Positions 41,663 through 51,095 of a DNA stretch of 64,000 nucleotides are shown one piece after another (position 1 is the stretch's first letter; every line of letters begins with the position of its first letter). The DNA is from Streptomyces sclerotialus (GTDB lineage: Bacteria > Actinomycetota > Actinomycetes > Streptomycetales > Streptomycetaceae). A model generated the notes under the pieces. That model worked only from the letters and a program-made list of their open reading frames with translations. It was not told the DNA's origin and ran no database searches. A program made the translations under genes and the position numbers. The stretch lies in contig JODX01000011.1 of assembly GCA_000719105.1 (NCBI GenBank), forward strand, positions 1 through 64,000, given 5' to 3'.

Positions 41663-44600
41663 GTGCACCTCAAGGCCCTGACCCTGCGCGGGTTCAAATC
41701 GTTCGCGTCGGCGACCACGCTGCGCTTCGAGCCGGGCATCACGTGTGTCGTCGGCCCGAACGGCTCGGGCAAGTCCAACGTCGTGGACGCGCTGAGCTGG
41801 GTCATGGGCGAGCAGGGCGCCAAGTCGCTGCGCGGCGGCAAGATGGAGGACGTCATCTTCGCCGGCACCACCGGGCGCCCGCCGCTCGGCCGCGCCGAGG
41901 TGTCCCTGACCATCGACAACTCCGACGGGGCCCTTCCCATCGAGTACGCCGAGGTCACCATCACCCGGATCATGTTCCGGGGCGGCAGCAGCGAGTACCA
42001 GATCAACGGCGACACCTGCCGTCTCCTCGACATCCAGGAACTCCTCTCCGACTCCGGCATCGGCCGCGAGATGCACGTCATCGTCGGCCAGGGCCAGCTC
42101 GACTCCGTGCTGCACGCCGACCCGATGGGCCGCCGCGCCTTCATCGAGGAGGCCGCCGGCGTCCTCAAGCACAGGAAGCGCAAGGAGAAGGCCCTGCGCA
42201 AGCTGGACGCGATGCAGGCCAACCTCGCCCGCGTCCAGGACCTCACCGACGAACTGCGGCGCCAGCTGAAACCGCTCGGCCGGCAGGCCGCCGTCGCCCG
42301 CCGGGCCGCCGTCATCCAGGCCGACCTCCGCGACGCCCGGCTGCGCCTCCTCGCCGACGACCTCGTGACGCTGCGCCGGGCGCTCCAGGCGGAGATCGCC
42401 GACGAGGCCGCGCTGAAGGAGCGCAAGGAGGCCGCCGAGACGGAGCTGAGGAAGGCGCTCCAGCGGGAGGCACTGCTGGAGGACGAGGTACGGCGGCTCA
42501 CCCCGCGCCTGCAGCGCGCCCAGCAGACCTGGTACGAACTCTCGCAGCTCGCCGAGCGGGTGCGCGGCACGATCTCGCTGGCCGAAGCCCGGGTGAAGAG
42601 CGCCACCTCCGCGCCCCCTGAGGAGCGGCGCGGGCGCGACCCCGAGGACCTGGAGCGCGAGGCCGCCCGCATCCGGGAGCAGGAGGCAGAGCTCGAGGCG
42701 ATGCTGGAGGCGGCGCAGCACGCCCTCGAGGACACCGTCGCCCACCGGGCCGAGCTGGAGCGCGAGCTCGCCGTCGAGGAACGCCGGCTGAAGGACGTCG
42801 CCCGCGCCATCGCCGACCGCCGCGAGGGTCTCGCCCGCCTCAGCGGGCAGGTGGGCGCGGCCCGCTCCCGCGCCGCCTCCGCCCAGGCCGAGATCGACCG
42901 TCTCGCCGCCGCCCGCGACGAGGCGCAGGAACGTGCCGTCACCGCGCAGGAGGAGTACGAGGCGCTGCAGGCCGAGGTCGACGGCCTGGACGCGGGGGAC
43001 GTGGAACTCGCCGAGCGGCACGAGGCAGCCAGGGCCGAGCTCGCCGAGGCCGAGTCCGCCCTGGCCGTGGCCCGCGAGGCGGCCACCGCGGCCGAGCGCG
43101 AACGGGCCGCGACCCGTGCCCGGCACGAAGCCCTGGCCCTGGGGCTGCGCCGCAAGGACGGCACGGGCGCGCTGCTGGGTGCGAAGGACCGACTCGGTGG
43201 GCTGCTCGGCCCGGCCGCCGAGCTGCTGACGGTGACCCCCGGCTACGAGGTGCCGCTCGCCGCGGCCTTCGGCGCCGCGGCCGACGCGGTCGCGGTGACG
43301 ACGCCGGCCACTGCTGCCGAAGCGATTCGCCTGCTGCGCAAGCAGGACGCCGGACGGGCCGCGCTGCTGCTCACCGGCGCGCCCGACGACGTACCGCCGC
43401 AGCCGCCCGCGGACGGTACTCCCTACGCCGCCGACCTGGTGCGGGGGCCGTCGGAGCTGATGCCCGCCGTACGGCGGTTGCTGAAGGGGATCGTCGTCGT
43501 CGGGACCCTGGAGGACGCCGAGGAGCTCGTCTACGGGCGGCCCGAGCTCACCGCCGTCACCGCCGAGGGCGACGTCCTCGGGGCGCACTTCGCGCACGGC
43601 GGGTCCGCCGGGGCGCCCAGTCTGCTCGAGGTCCAGGCATCCGTCGATCAGGCGGCGGCCGAGCTGCAGGAGCTCGGCGTGCGGTGCGAGGAACTGGCCG
43701 GGGCGCAGGTCCGGGCCGAGGAGCTGCGCACGGAGCGGGCCGCGCTCGTCGAGGAGCTGGGGGAGCGGCGGCGGGCGGCCGAGCGGGAGAAGTCGGCCGT
43801 GGCCCAGCGGCTCGGGCGGCTGGCCGGGCAGGCGCGCGGCGCCACCGGGGAGGCCGAGCGCGCGACGGCGGCGGCCGCCCGGGCGCAGGAGGCCCTGGAC
43901 CGGGCCGTGGAAGAGGCCGAGGAACTCGCGGAACGGCTCGCCGTCGCCGAGGAGATGCCGGCCGAGGAGGAACCCGACACCTCCGTACGGGACCGGCTCG
44001 CCGCCGACGGGGCCAACGCGCGGCAGACGGAGATGGAGGCGCGGCTCCAGGTGCGTACGCACGAGGAGCGCGTCAAGGGGCTTGCGGGGCGGGCCGACTC
44101 CCTGGACCGGGCCGCACGCGTCGAACGCGAGGCGCGGGCACGCGCCGAACAGCGCAGGGCGCGCCTCAGGCACGAGGCGGCCGTCGCACAGGCCGTGGCG
44201 TCCGGCGCCCGGCAGCTGCTCGCGCACGTGGAGGTCTCCCTCGTCCGCGCCGACGAGGAGCGCACCGCCGCCGAGGCCGCCAAGGCCCGGCGGGAGCAGG
44301 AACTCGCGCAGGCCCGGAACGTGGGGCGGGAACTGAAGTCCGAGCTGGACAAGCTCACCGACTCCGTCCACCGGGGTGAGGTGCTCGGTGCCGAGAAGCG
44401 GCTGCGCATAGAGCAACTGGAGACGAAGGCGCTGGAGGAGCTCGGCGTCGAGCCGGCCGGGCTGGTCGCCGAGTACGGCCCCGACCAGCCCGTACCGCCG
44501 TCGCCGCCCGCCGCGGGCGAGGAACTGCCCGAGGACCCGGAGCACCCGCGCAACCGGCCGAGGCCGTATCTCCGCGCCGAACAGGAGAAGCGGCTGAAGG

Positions 44601-45217
44601 CCGCCGAGCGGGCGTACCAGCAGCTCGGCAAGGTCAATCCGCTCGCGCTGGAGGAGTTCGCGGCGCTGGAGGAGCGCCACCAGTTCCTCAGCGAGCAGCT
44701 GGAGGACCTGAAGAAGACGCGCGCCGATCTGCTCCAGGTGGTGAAGGAGGTCGACGAGCGCGTCGAGCAGGTCTTCACCGAGGCGTACCGGGACACGGCC
44801 CGGGAGTTCGAAGGGGTGTTCGGCCGCCTGTTCCCCGGAGGTGAGGGGCGGCTCGTCCTCACCGACCCCGACAACATGCTCACCACGGGCGTCGACGTGG
44901 AGGCGCGGCCGCCGGGCAAGAAGGTCAAGCGGCTGTCGCTGCTGTCCGGCGGGGAGCGGTCGCTGACCGCCGTCGCGCTGCTCGTGTCGATCTTCAAGGC
45001 GCGGCCCAGCCCGTTCTACGTGATGGACGAGGTCGAGGCGGCGCTCGACGACACCAATCTGCAGCGGCTGATCCGGATCATGCAGGAGCTGCAGGAGGCC
45101 TCGCAGCTCATCGTGATCACTCACCAGAAGCGCACGATGGAGGTCGCCGACGCGCTGTACGGCGTCTCCATGCAGGGCGACGGAGTGTCGAAGGTCATCA
45201 GCCAGCGGTTGCGCTGA
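41663..45217 (+). CDS. smc: Chromosome segregation protein SMC
   Basis: The protein has 1184 residues. Walker A is GPNGSGKSNVVDALSW (about residues 32-47); coiled coil about 165-500; a hinge with GYEVPLAAAFGAAADAV near 530-640; second coiled coil; ABC signature LSLLSGGERSLTAVALL and Walker B FYVMDEVEAALDD at the C-terminus. It compacts and segregates the chromosome with ScpAB. The GTG at 41663 (VHLKALTLRGFKSF) fits the family; a GTG at 41633 would add ten residues. Confidence 0.96.
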   Translation: MHLKALTLRGFKSFASATTLRFEPGITCVVGPNGSGKSNVVDALSWVMGEQGAKSLRGGKMEDVIFAGTTGRPPLGRAEVSLTIDNSDGALPIEYAEVTITRIMFRGGSSEYQINGDTCRLLDIQELLSDSGIGREMHVIVGQGQLDSVLHADPMGRRAFIEEAAGVLKHRKRKEKALRKLDAMQANLARVQDLTDELRRQLKPLGRQAAVARRAAVIQADLRDARLRLLADDLVTLRRALQAEIADEAALKERKEAAETELRKALQREALLEDEVRRLTPRLQRAQQTWYELSQLAERVRGTISLAEARVKSATSAPPEERRGRDPEDLEREAARIREQEAELEAMLEAAQHALEDTVAHRAELERELAVEERRLKDVARAIADRREGLARLSGQVGAARSRAASAQAEIDRLAAARDEAQERAVTAQEEYEALQAEVDGLDAGDVELAERHEAARAELAEAESALAVAREAATAAERERAATRARHEALALGLRRKDGTGALLGAKDRLGGLLGPAAELLTVTPGYEVPLAAAFGAAADAVAVTTPATAAEAIRLLRKQDAGRAALLLTGAPDDVPPQPPADGTPYAADLVRGPSELMPAVRRLLKGIVVVGTLEDAEELVYGRPELTAVTAEGDVLGAHFAHGGSAGAPSLLEVQASVDQAAAELQELGVRCEELAGAQVRAEELRTERAALVEELGERRRAAEREKSAVAQRLGRLAGQARGATGEAERATAAAARAQEALDRAVEEAEELAERLAVAEEMPAEEEPDTSVRDRLAADGANARQTEMEARLQVRTHEERVKGLAGRADSLDRAARVEREARARAEQRRARLRHEAAVAQAVASGARQLLAHVEVSLVRADEERTAAEAAKARREQELAQARNVGRELKSELDKLTDSVHRGEVLGAEKRLRIEQLETKALEELGVEPAGLVAEYGPDQPVPPSPPAAGEELPEDPEHPRNRPRPYLRAEQEKRLKAAERAYQQLGKVNPLALEEFAALEERHQFLSEQLEDLKKTRADLLQVVKEVDERVEQVFTEAYRDTAREFEGVFGRLFPGGEGRLVLTDPDNMLTTGVDVEARPPGKKVKRLSLLSGGERSLTAVALLVSIFKARPSPFYVMDEVEAALDDTNLQRLIRIMQELQEASQLIVITHQKRTMEVADALYGVSMQGDGVSKVISQRLR

Positions 45218-45337
45218 CACGGCCCGGTTCGTTCACCGAGGTCCTGATCCGACCTTGCTTCGGCATGGCTTGCCCCGCGCACGGTTGCCCGCCTCTTTGA
45301 GGGGCACACGGGGCTGGCAAGAGCCATGAGGTTCCCG

Positions 45338-45427
45338 AGTCTTCAAGACTTGAACACACGGCCTTCTTAAGTCGTCGAGATAGTCACATCTGCCATCTCT
45401 TGACTTCGAGACTTGAAGGCATAGTCT
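45338..45427 (+). promoter_or_regulatory. Upstream region of glcP: overlapping dyads and candidate promoter
   Basis: Two overlapping 13-bp dyads, AGTCTT-C-AAGACT (45338-45350) and TTCAAG-A-CTTGAA (45342-45354), are followed by TTGACT (45400-45405), a 16-bp spacer and TAGTCT (45422-45427), 97 bp before the glcP start. GACTTGAA recurs inside the promoter spacer (45410-45417). A repressor site and promoter are inferred. The rest of 45218-45523 shows no gene. Confidence 0.5.
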
Positions 45428-45523
45428 CTGCAACGTTGCTTTTACCTTCAGGTGTCGCCAGCTCCGTCACCTAGAAGGGCTCACCACACCCCGGCAGCGT
45501 TGCCGGTGGCCCGAGGAGTTCAC

Positions 45524-46942
45524 GTGACCAGCACAGCGCAGGCACCCCAGTCAGGAGCCCGGGGCGCACACCCCGAACATCTCTCGCACGTCATCTTCAT
45601 CGCGGCGGCGGCCGCGATGGGCGGTTTCCTCTTCGGCTACGACAGCTCCGTGATCAACGGCGCCGTCGAGGCCATCCGGGACCGCTACGACATCGGCTCC
45701 GCGGCGCTGGCCCAGGTCGTCGCCGTCGCGCTGATCGGCTCCGCCATCGGCGCCGCCACCGCGGGCCGTATCGCCGACCGCATCGGCCGCATCCGCTGCA
45801 TGCAGATCGCCGCCGTGCTGTTCACCATCAGCGCCGTCGGCTCGGCGCTGCCCTTCGCCCTGTGGGACCTGGCCTTCTGGCGGATCGTCGGCGGCTTCGC
45901 CATCGGTATGGCCTCCGTGATCGGCCCCGCGTACATCGCCGAGGTGGCCCCCGCCGCGTACCGCGGGCGGCTCGGCTCCTTCCAGCAGGCTGCGATCGTC
46001 GTCGGCATCGCCGTCTCCCAGCTCGTCAACTGGGGCATCCTGAACGCTGCCGGCGGCGACCAGCGCGGCAAGCTGATGGGCCTGGAGGCCTGGCAGGTCA
46101 TGCTGGGCGTCATGGTGATCCCGGCCATCCTGTACGGGCTGCTCTCCTTCGCGATCCCCGAGTCGCCGCGCTTCCTGATCTCCGTCGGCCGGACCGAGCG
46201 CGCCCGTGAGGTGCTCGCCGAGGTCGAGGGCAAGAACGTCGACCTGGACGCCCGCGTCGACGAGATCAAGAGCCACATGCAGAGCGAGCACAAGTCCACC
46301 TTCAAGGACCTGCTCGGCGGCACCTTCTTCTTCAAGCCGATCGTCTGGATCGGTATCGGCCTGTCGGTCTTCCAGCAGTTCGTCGGCATCAACGTCGCGT
46401 TCTACTACTCGTCGACGCTGTGGCAGTCGGTCGGTGTCGACCCGACGGACTCGTTCCTGTACTCGTTCACGACGTCGATCATCAACATCGTCGGCACCAT
46501 CATCGCGATGATCTTCGTGGACCGCATCGGCCGCAAGCCGCTCGCGATCATCGGTTCGGTCGGCATGGTGATCGGCCTCGCGCTGGAGGCCTGGGCGTTC
46601 AGCTTCGACCTGGTCGACGGCAAGCTGCCCGCCACCCAGGGCTGGGTCGCCCTGATCGCCGCCCACGTGTTCGTCCTCTTCTTCGCCCTGTCGTGGGGTG
46701 TGGTCGTCTGGGTCATGCTCGGCGAGATGTTCCCGAACCGGATCCGTGCCGCCGCCCTGGGCGTGGCCGCCTCCGCGCAGTGGATCGCCAACTGGGCCAT
46801 CACCGCGAGCTTCCCGTCGCTGGCCGACTGGAACCTCTCCGTGACCTACATCATCTACACGGTCTTCGCCGCGCTCTCCATCCCCTTCGTGCTCAAGTTC
46901 GTGAAGGAGACGAAGGGCAAGGCGCTGGAGGAGATGGGCTGA
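45524..46942 (+). CDS. glcP: Glucose permease GlcP (major facilitator superfamily)
   Basis: The 472-residue sugar porter has 12 predicted membrane helices. It shows GGFLFGYDSSVINGA in TM1, GRIADRIGRIRC between TM2 and TM3, PESPRFLI in the central loop, VFQQFVGINVAFYYS (the sugar-binding QQxxGxN motif) in TM7, and DRIGRKPLAIIG. It imports glucose by proton symport and is the main glucose uptake route in S. coelicolor. The GTG at 45524 has GAGGAG upstream. A promoter with possible operators precedes it and a strong hairpin follows. Confidence 0.93.
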   Translation: MTSTAQAPQSGARGAHPEHLSHVIFIAAAAAMGGFLFGYDSSVINGAVEAIRDRYDIGSAALAQVVAVALIGSAIGAATAGRIADRIGRIRCMQIAAVLFTISAVGSALPFALWDLAFWRIVGGFAIGMASVIGPAYIAEVAPAAYRGRLGSFQQAAIVVGIAVSQLVNWGILNAAGGDQRGKLMGLEAWQVMLGVMVIPAILYGLLSFAIPESPRFLISVGRTERAREVLAEVEGKNVDLDARVDEIKSHMQSEHKSTFKDLLGGTFFFKPIVWIGIGLSVFQQFVGINVAFYYSSTLWQSVGVDPTDSFLYSFTTSIINIVGTIIAMIFVDRIGRKPLAIIGSVGMVIGLALEAWAFSFDLVDGKLPATQGWVALIAAHVFVLFFALSWGVVVWVMLGEMFPNRIRAAALGVAASAQWIANWAITASFPSLADWNLSVTYIIYTVFAALSIPFVLKFVKETKGKALEEMG

Positions 46943-47002
46943 CCCCCGCCCACCGAGCCCGAGGAGACGGGCCAAGTCCCCGCTGCCCGCTCCTCGCACC
47001 GT

Positions 47003-47046
47003 CCGCCGCCCCGCCCCGGTACACCCGGGCCGGGGCGGCGGCCTTT
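47003..47046 (+). terminator. Terminator after glcP
   Basis: Outer arms CCGCCGCCCCG (47003-47013) and CGGGGCGGCGG (47031-47041) with a further inner stem, followed by TTT. Confidence 0.8.
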
Positions 47047-47208
47047 CCGGGCCCGCGCTGTCCGTGCGCGGAAGGCACGGCGGCACCGGGCCCCCGGCCC
47101 GCGGCACCGCTCCGGCCCGGTCATGGCGTGTCACCCCGGCCCGCCCGGTCAGGGCCCCGCGCGTACAAGGGACGGCCGGGCGGGCGGCCACGCCATACTG
47201 GGGCTGTT

Positions 47209-48408
47209 ATGGAAATCGTCATCCTTGCTGTAGTCATCGCCGTGGTCGTGCTCGGCGCGCTCAGCGGGCTCGTCATCGGCAGCCGCAGAAAGAAGCAGCT
47301 GCCCCCGCCGCCGCCCGCCGCGCCCGACATCACCGCCCCTCCGGCCGAGCCGCACGTCGGCGAAGAGGCCGAGACGCCGCGCGACGAAGCGCGCAGAACC
47401 ATCGAGGAGGTGGACCTCCCCGACGCCACGGCGACGGCACCCGTCGCCGTGGAGGAGCCGCCCGCCCCCGTCATCGAGATCCCCGAACCGACCGCCGGCC
47501 GTCTGGTACGGCTGCGTGCCCGGCTCTCCCGGTCGCAGAACGCGCTCGGCAAGGGACTGCTCACGCTGCTCTCCCGGGAGCACCTCGACGAGGACACCTG
47601 GGAGGAGATCGAGGACACCCTCCTCACCGCCGACGTCGGCGTGCAGCCCACCCAGGAACTGGTCGAGCGGCTGCGCGAGCGCGTGAAGGTGCTCGGCACC
47701 CGCACGCCCGAGGAACTGCGCGGACTGCTCCGCGAGGAGCTGCTGACCCTGGTCGGCACCGACTCGGACCGCGCCGTGCGCACCGAGCCCGAGACCGGCA
47801 AGCCGGGCATCGTGATGGTCGTCGGCGTCAACGGCACCGGCAAGACCACCACCACCGGCAAGCTCGCCCGCGTCCTCGTGGCCGACGGCCGCAGCGTCGT
47901 GCTCGGCGCGGCCGACACCTTCCGCGCCGCCGCCGCCGACCAGCTCCAGACCTGGGGCGAGCGCGTCGGCGCCCACACCGTACGGGGCCCCGAGGGCGGC
48001 GACCCCGCCTCCGTCGCCTTCGACGCGGTCAAGGAGGGCAAGGAGATCGGCGCCGACGTCGTGCTCATCGACACGGCGGGCCGGCTGCACACCAAGACCG
48101 GCCTCATGGACGAGCTCGGCAAGGTCAAGCGGGTCGTGGAGAAGCACGCGCCGCTGGACGAGGTGCTGCTCGTGCTCGACGCCACCACCGGCCAGAACGG
48201 CCTCATCCAGGCCCGTGTCTTCGCCGAGGTCGTCGACATCACCGGCATCGTGCTGACCAAGCTCGACGGCACAGCCAAGGGCGGCATCGTGGTCGCCGTG
48301 CAGCGTGAGCTGGGCGTGCCCGTCAAGCTGGTCGGTCTGGGCGAGGGCGCCGACGACCTGGCGCCGTTCGAGCCGGAAGCGTTCGTGGATGCGCTTATCG
48401 GCGACTGA
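47209..48408 (+). CDS. ftsY: Signal recognition particle receptor FtsY
   Basis: The protein has 399 residues. An N-terminal membrane anchor (about 2-24, IVILAVVIAVVVLGALSG) and an acidic/Pro-rich A domain precede the NG GTPase: GVNGTGKTTTTGKLA (P-loop, about 205), DTFRAAAADQLQ, DTAGRLHTKTGLM, TKLDGTAKGG and GLGEGADDLAPF. It docks the SRP (Ffh) at the membrane; ffh lies 7.5 kb downstream. The ATG at 47209 fits. Confidence 0.96.
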   Translation: MEIVILAVVIAVVVLGALSGLVIGSRRKKQLPPPPPAAPDITAPPAEPHVGEEAETPRDEARRTIEEVDLPDATATAPVAVEEPPAPVIEIPEPTAGRLVRLRARLSRSQNALGKGLLTLLSREHLDEDTWEEIEDTLLTADVGVQPTQELVERLRERVKVLGTRTPEELRGLLREELLTLVGTDSDRAVRTEPETGKPGIVMVVGVNGTGKTTTTGKLARVLVADGRSVVLGAADTFRAAAADQLQTWGERVGAHTVRGPEGGDPASVAFDAVKEGKEIGADVVLIDTAGRLHTKTGLMDELGKVKRVVEKHAPLDEVLLVLDATTGQNGLIQARVFAEVVDITGIVLTKLDGTAKGGIVVAVQRELGVPVKLVGLGEGADDLAPFEPEAFVDALIGD

Positions 48409-48425
48409 TCATCCGTATCCGCGAA

Positions 48426-48466
48426 GAAGCGCCCGCCCCCGGGGCACAGCCGGGGACGGGCGCTTC
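48426..48466. terminator. Bidirectional terminator between ftsY and the primpol-like gene
   Basis: Ten-bp arms GAAGCGCCCG/CGGGCGCTTC, one mismatch, then a further C/G-rich inner stem with loop. It lies between convergent genes. Confidence 0.75.
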
Positions 48467-48515
48467 GTTGTGCGCGGCTGCGATCGCGGCTCTGCGCACG
48501 CCGCCGTATGAACGG

Positions 48516-49172
48516 CTACGCGCGCGACCGGTGCGCCACATAGGCGAGTGTGCCCAGCAGCAGGCGGGCCGCCGGGGGCTTCGTCGCCGAGTCCAGGGCG
48601 GGGAAGCGGAGCCAGCGCGCGGGGCCGAGGCCGCCGTGGTCCGAGGGCGGGGCCGTGATGTGGGTGCCCGGGCCCAGGCCGCGCAGGTCCAGCGAGGCCG
48701 GGTCGTCCCAGCCCATGCGGTACAGCAACCGGGGCAGCTCGGCCGCGACGCCCGGGGCGACGAGGAACTGGGCGCGGCCCTCCGGCGTGGCGATCACCGG
48801 GCCGAGCGGAAGGCCCATGCGCTCCAGACGGACCAGCGCATGGCGCCCGGCGGTCTCCGCCACCTCGATCACGTCGAACGCGCGGCCCACCGGCAGCATG
48901 ATCGACGCGCCGGGAACCTCCTGCCAGGCCGCTGTCACCTCGTCGAGTGTGGCACCGGCGCGCACCGGGGCGGCGAAGTCGAGCGGATGCGCGCCGGGCG
49001 TACTGCAGTTCGCCCGGCCGCACGAGCACACCCCCGCTGCTGCTCGTGCGCCGGGCACCACGTCCCATCCCCAGAGCCCGGTGAACTCGGCCACCGCGGT
49101 GCAGTCCGGCGAGCGCCCGCGCCGGCGAGTGCCGGATCGCATCTCCCGGATGCCGACGATCGTGAAGCCCAT
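48516..49172 (-). CDS. Bifunctional primase/polymerase-like protein lacking obvious catalytic acids
   Basis: The protein has 218 residues. The N-terminal part resembles actinobacterial prim-pol domains, including the cysteine motif CSCGRANCSTPGAHP (about residues 50-64) and the GASIMLPVGRAFDVIEVAE stretch. Where active prim-pols have a DxD-type acidic motif (VVDLDxP-like), this protein reads FDVIEVAETAG, so catalysis looks unlikely. GPVIATPEGRAQFLVAPG and RWLRFPALDSATKPP follow. It is divergent from nsdA. A nucleic-acid or nucleotide-binding regulator is one possibility. Confidence 0.7.
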   Translation of the reverse strand: MGFTIVGIREMRSGTRRRGRSPDCTAVAEFTGLWGWDVVPGARAAAGVCSCGRANCSTPGAHPLDFAAPVRAGATLDEVTAAWQEVPGASIMLPVGRAFDVIEVAETAGRHALVRLERMGLPLGPVIATPEGRAQFLVAPGVAAELPRLLYRMGWDDPASLDLRGLGPGTHITAPPSDHGGLGPARWLRFPALDSATKPPAARLLLGTLAYVAHRSRA

Positions 49173-49619
49173 ACCCCCTCCAACGGGTCCGGCGCGCCGT
49201 TGGTTACGCGGTGCAGGCGCGTCGTGACGCTCTGTTCTCTTCCCGTTTCCCCTCGCTCACTTGCCTGGCGCTCTGTGGCGTTCCGGGTGGTGCGGCGGGT
49301 TCTGTGCGCCTCTGGGTGCGCCGCTCCATCCGCTTCCCGGTCGGCCTGTGTCAAGTGAATCGCGCAGGGGTGATCGTGAGTTCATTAGAAGGGGTGGCGA
49401 ATGGTGGCGTTTCCGGAATCGCCATGGCTGGAGGGGTGATCGTAGGATTACTTTGTGTGCACAAGTCCTGGGGACGCATGCACTCACGGGTATGCCGGAG
49501 GCAAGTCGGGTTCCCGTTCGGCGGGTGACAACCACCGGACGCGTGGGGTGACGGACCGGCATTCTGATAGGCCTTGGCGCCAACGGCGCACAAGTGGTTT
49601 CAGGGATGGGGGCGTTCCA
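49173..49619. other. Intergenic region upstream of nsdA
   Basis: A 447-bp divergent promoter region with no supported gene. TAGGAT (49443-49448) looks like a principal-sigma -10, without a matching -35. TTGTG-TG-CACAA lies shortly after it. The patch 49360-49470 is A+T-richer than its surroundings. Confidence 0.4.
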
Positions 49620-51095
49620 GTGGACGGCAACGGCGGAAGCGGGGCGAATGCTGACAAGCGCCCCAATGGGCTTCTGAGCTCGTGGTTCGTACGCAGTGGC
49701 TGGTCCAAGGGCGAGCTCGCCCGTCAGGTCAACCGCCGGGCCCGCCAGCTGGGGGCCAATCACATCTCCACGGACACCTCCCGCGTACGCCGCTGGCTCG
49801 ACGGCGAGAATCCCCGCGAGCCGATCCCGCGCATCCTGTCCGAGCTGTTCTCCGAGCGGTTCGGCTGCGTGGTCGCCGTCGAGGACCTGGGGCTGCGGGC
49901 CGCCCACCAGTCACCGTCCACCTCCGGGGTCGACCTCCCCTGGACGGGCCCGCAGACCGTGGCGATGATCGGCGAGTTCTCGCGCAGTGACCTGATGCTG
50001 GCACGGCGCGGTTTTCTCGGGAGCTCGCTGATGCTCTCGGCGGGCCCGTCCCTCATCGAACCGATGCAGCGCTGGCTCGTGCCCTCGCCGCCGGCCCCGC
50101 GCGAGGACCCCGAGTCCGGGCCCGCCTCGCGGCGCTGCGGCAAGCTGTCCAAGCCCGAGCTGGACCTCCTCGAGTCGACCACCGTGATGTTCCGCCAGTG
50201 GGACGCCCGGTGCGGCGGCGGCCTGCGCCGCAAGGCGGTCGTGGGCCAGCTCCACGAGGTGACGGACCTGCTCCAGGAGCCCCAGCCCGGCACCACCACC
50301 CGGCGGCTGTTCAAGGTCGCCGCAGAGCTGGCCGAGCTGGCGGGCTGGATGAGCTACGACATCGGGCTGCAGCCCACCGCGCAGAAGTACTTCGTGCTCG
50401 CCCTGCACGCGGCCAAGGAGGCCGGCGACCGCCCCCTCGGCTCGTACGTTCTGTCCAGCATGAGCCGGCAGATGATCCACCTCGGCCGGCCGGACGACGC
50501 CCTGGAGCTCGTCCACCTCGCGCAGTACGGCAGCCGCGACTGCGCGAGCCCGCGCACCCAGTCCATGCTGTATGCGATGGAGGCCCGCGCCTACGCCAAC
50601 ATGGGCCAGCCCGGGAAGTGCAAGCGGGCCGTCCGGATGGCCGAGGACACCTTCGCCGACGCGGCGGACTGGGACGATCCGGAGCCCGACTGGATCCGTT
50701 TCTTCTCCGAGGCCGAGCTGTACGGGGAGAACTCCCACTCCTACCGCGACCTCGCCTATGTGGCCGGCCGCAGTCCCACGTACGCCTCCCTGGCCGAGCC
50801 CCTGATGCGCAGGGCCGTCGAGCTGTTCGCCGAGGACGCCGAGCACCAGAGGTCCTACGCGCTCAACCTCATCGGCATGGCGACCGTGCATCTGCTGCAG
50901 CGCGAGCCCGAGCAGAGCAGCCTGCTCGCCTCGAATGCCATGGAGGTGGCGAGAAAAGTACGGTCCGAGCGGGTCAACACCCGCATCCGGAAGACCGTCG
51001 ACACGGCCGTACGCGATTTCGGCGACCTGGCCGAGGTCGTGGACCTCACGGACCAGCTCGCCGTGCACCTGCCCGAGACCGCCGAAGCGGTCTGA
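49620..51095 (+). CDS. nsdA: NsdA, negative regulator of differentiation and antibiotic production
   Basis: The protein has 491 residues from the GTG at 49620. The N-terminal region (LLSSWFVRSGWSKGELARQ, ISTDTSRVRRWLDGENPRE) looks like a helix-turn-helix domain; MLARRGFLGSSLMLSAGPSL is a hydrophobic linker, and the C-terminal 300 residues are TPR-like (QKYFVLALHAAKEAGD, MEARAYANMGQPGKCKRAV). The gene position between ftsY and amtB and the sequence match nsdA of S. coelicolor, whose loss increases antibiotic and spore production. GGGGG lies about seven bases before the start. Confidence 0.92.
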   Translation: MDGNGGSGANADKRPNGLLSSWFVRSGWSKGELARQVNRRARQLGANHISTDTSRVRRWLDGENPREPIPRILSELFSERFGCVVAVEDLGLRAAHQSPSTSGVDLPWTGPQTVAMIGEFSRSDLMLARRGFLGSSLMLSAGPSLIEPMQRWLVPSPPAPREDPESGPASRRCGKLSKPELDLLESTTVMFRQWDARCGGGLRRKAVVGQLHEVTDLLQEPQPGTTTRRLFKVAAELAELAGWMSYDIGLQPTAQKYFVLALHAAKEAGDRPLGSYVLSSMSRQMIHLGRPDDALELVHLAQYGSRDCASPRTQSMLYAMEARAYANMGQPGKCKRAVRMAEDTFADAADWDDPEPDWIRFFSEAELYGENSHSYRDLAYVAGRSPTYASLAEPLMRRAVELFAEDAEHQRSYALNLIGMATVHLLQREPEQSSLLASNAMEVARKVRSERVNTRIRKTVDTAVRDFGDLAEVVDLTDQLAVHLPETAEAV

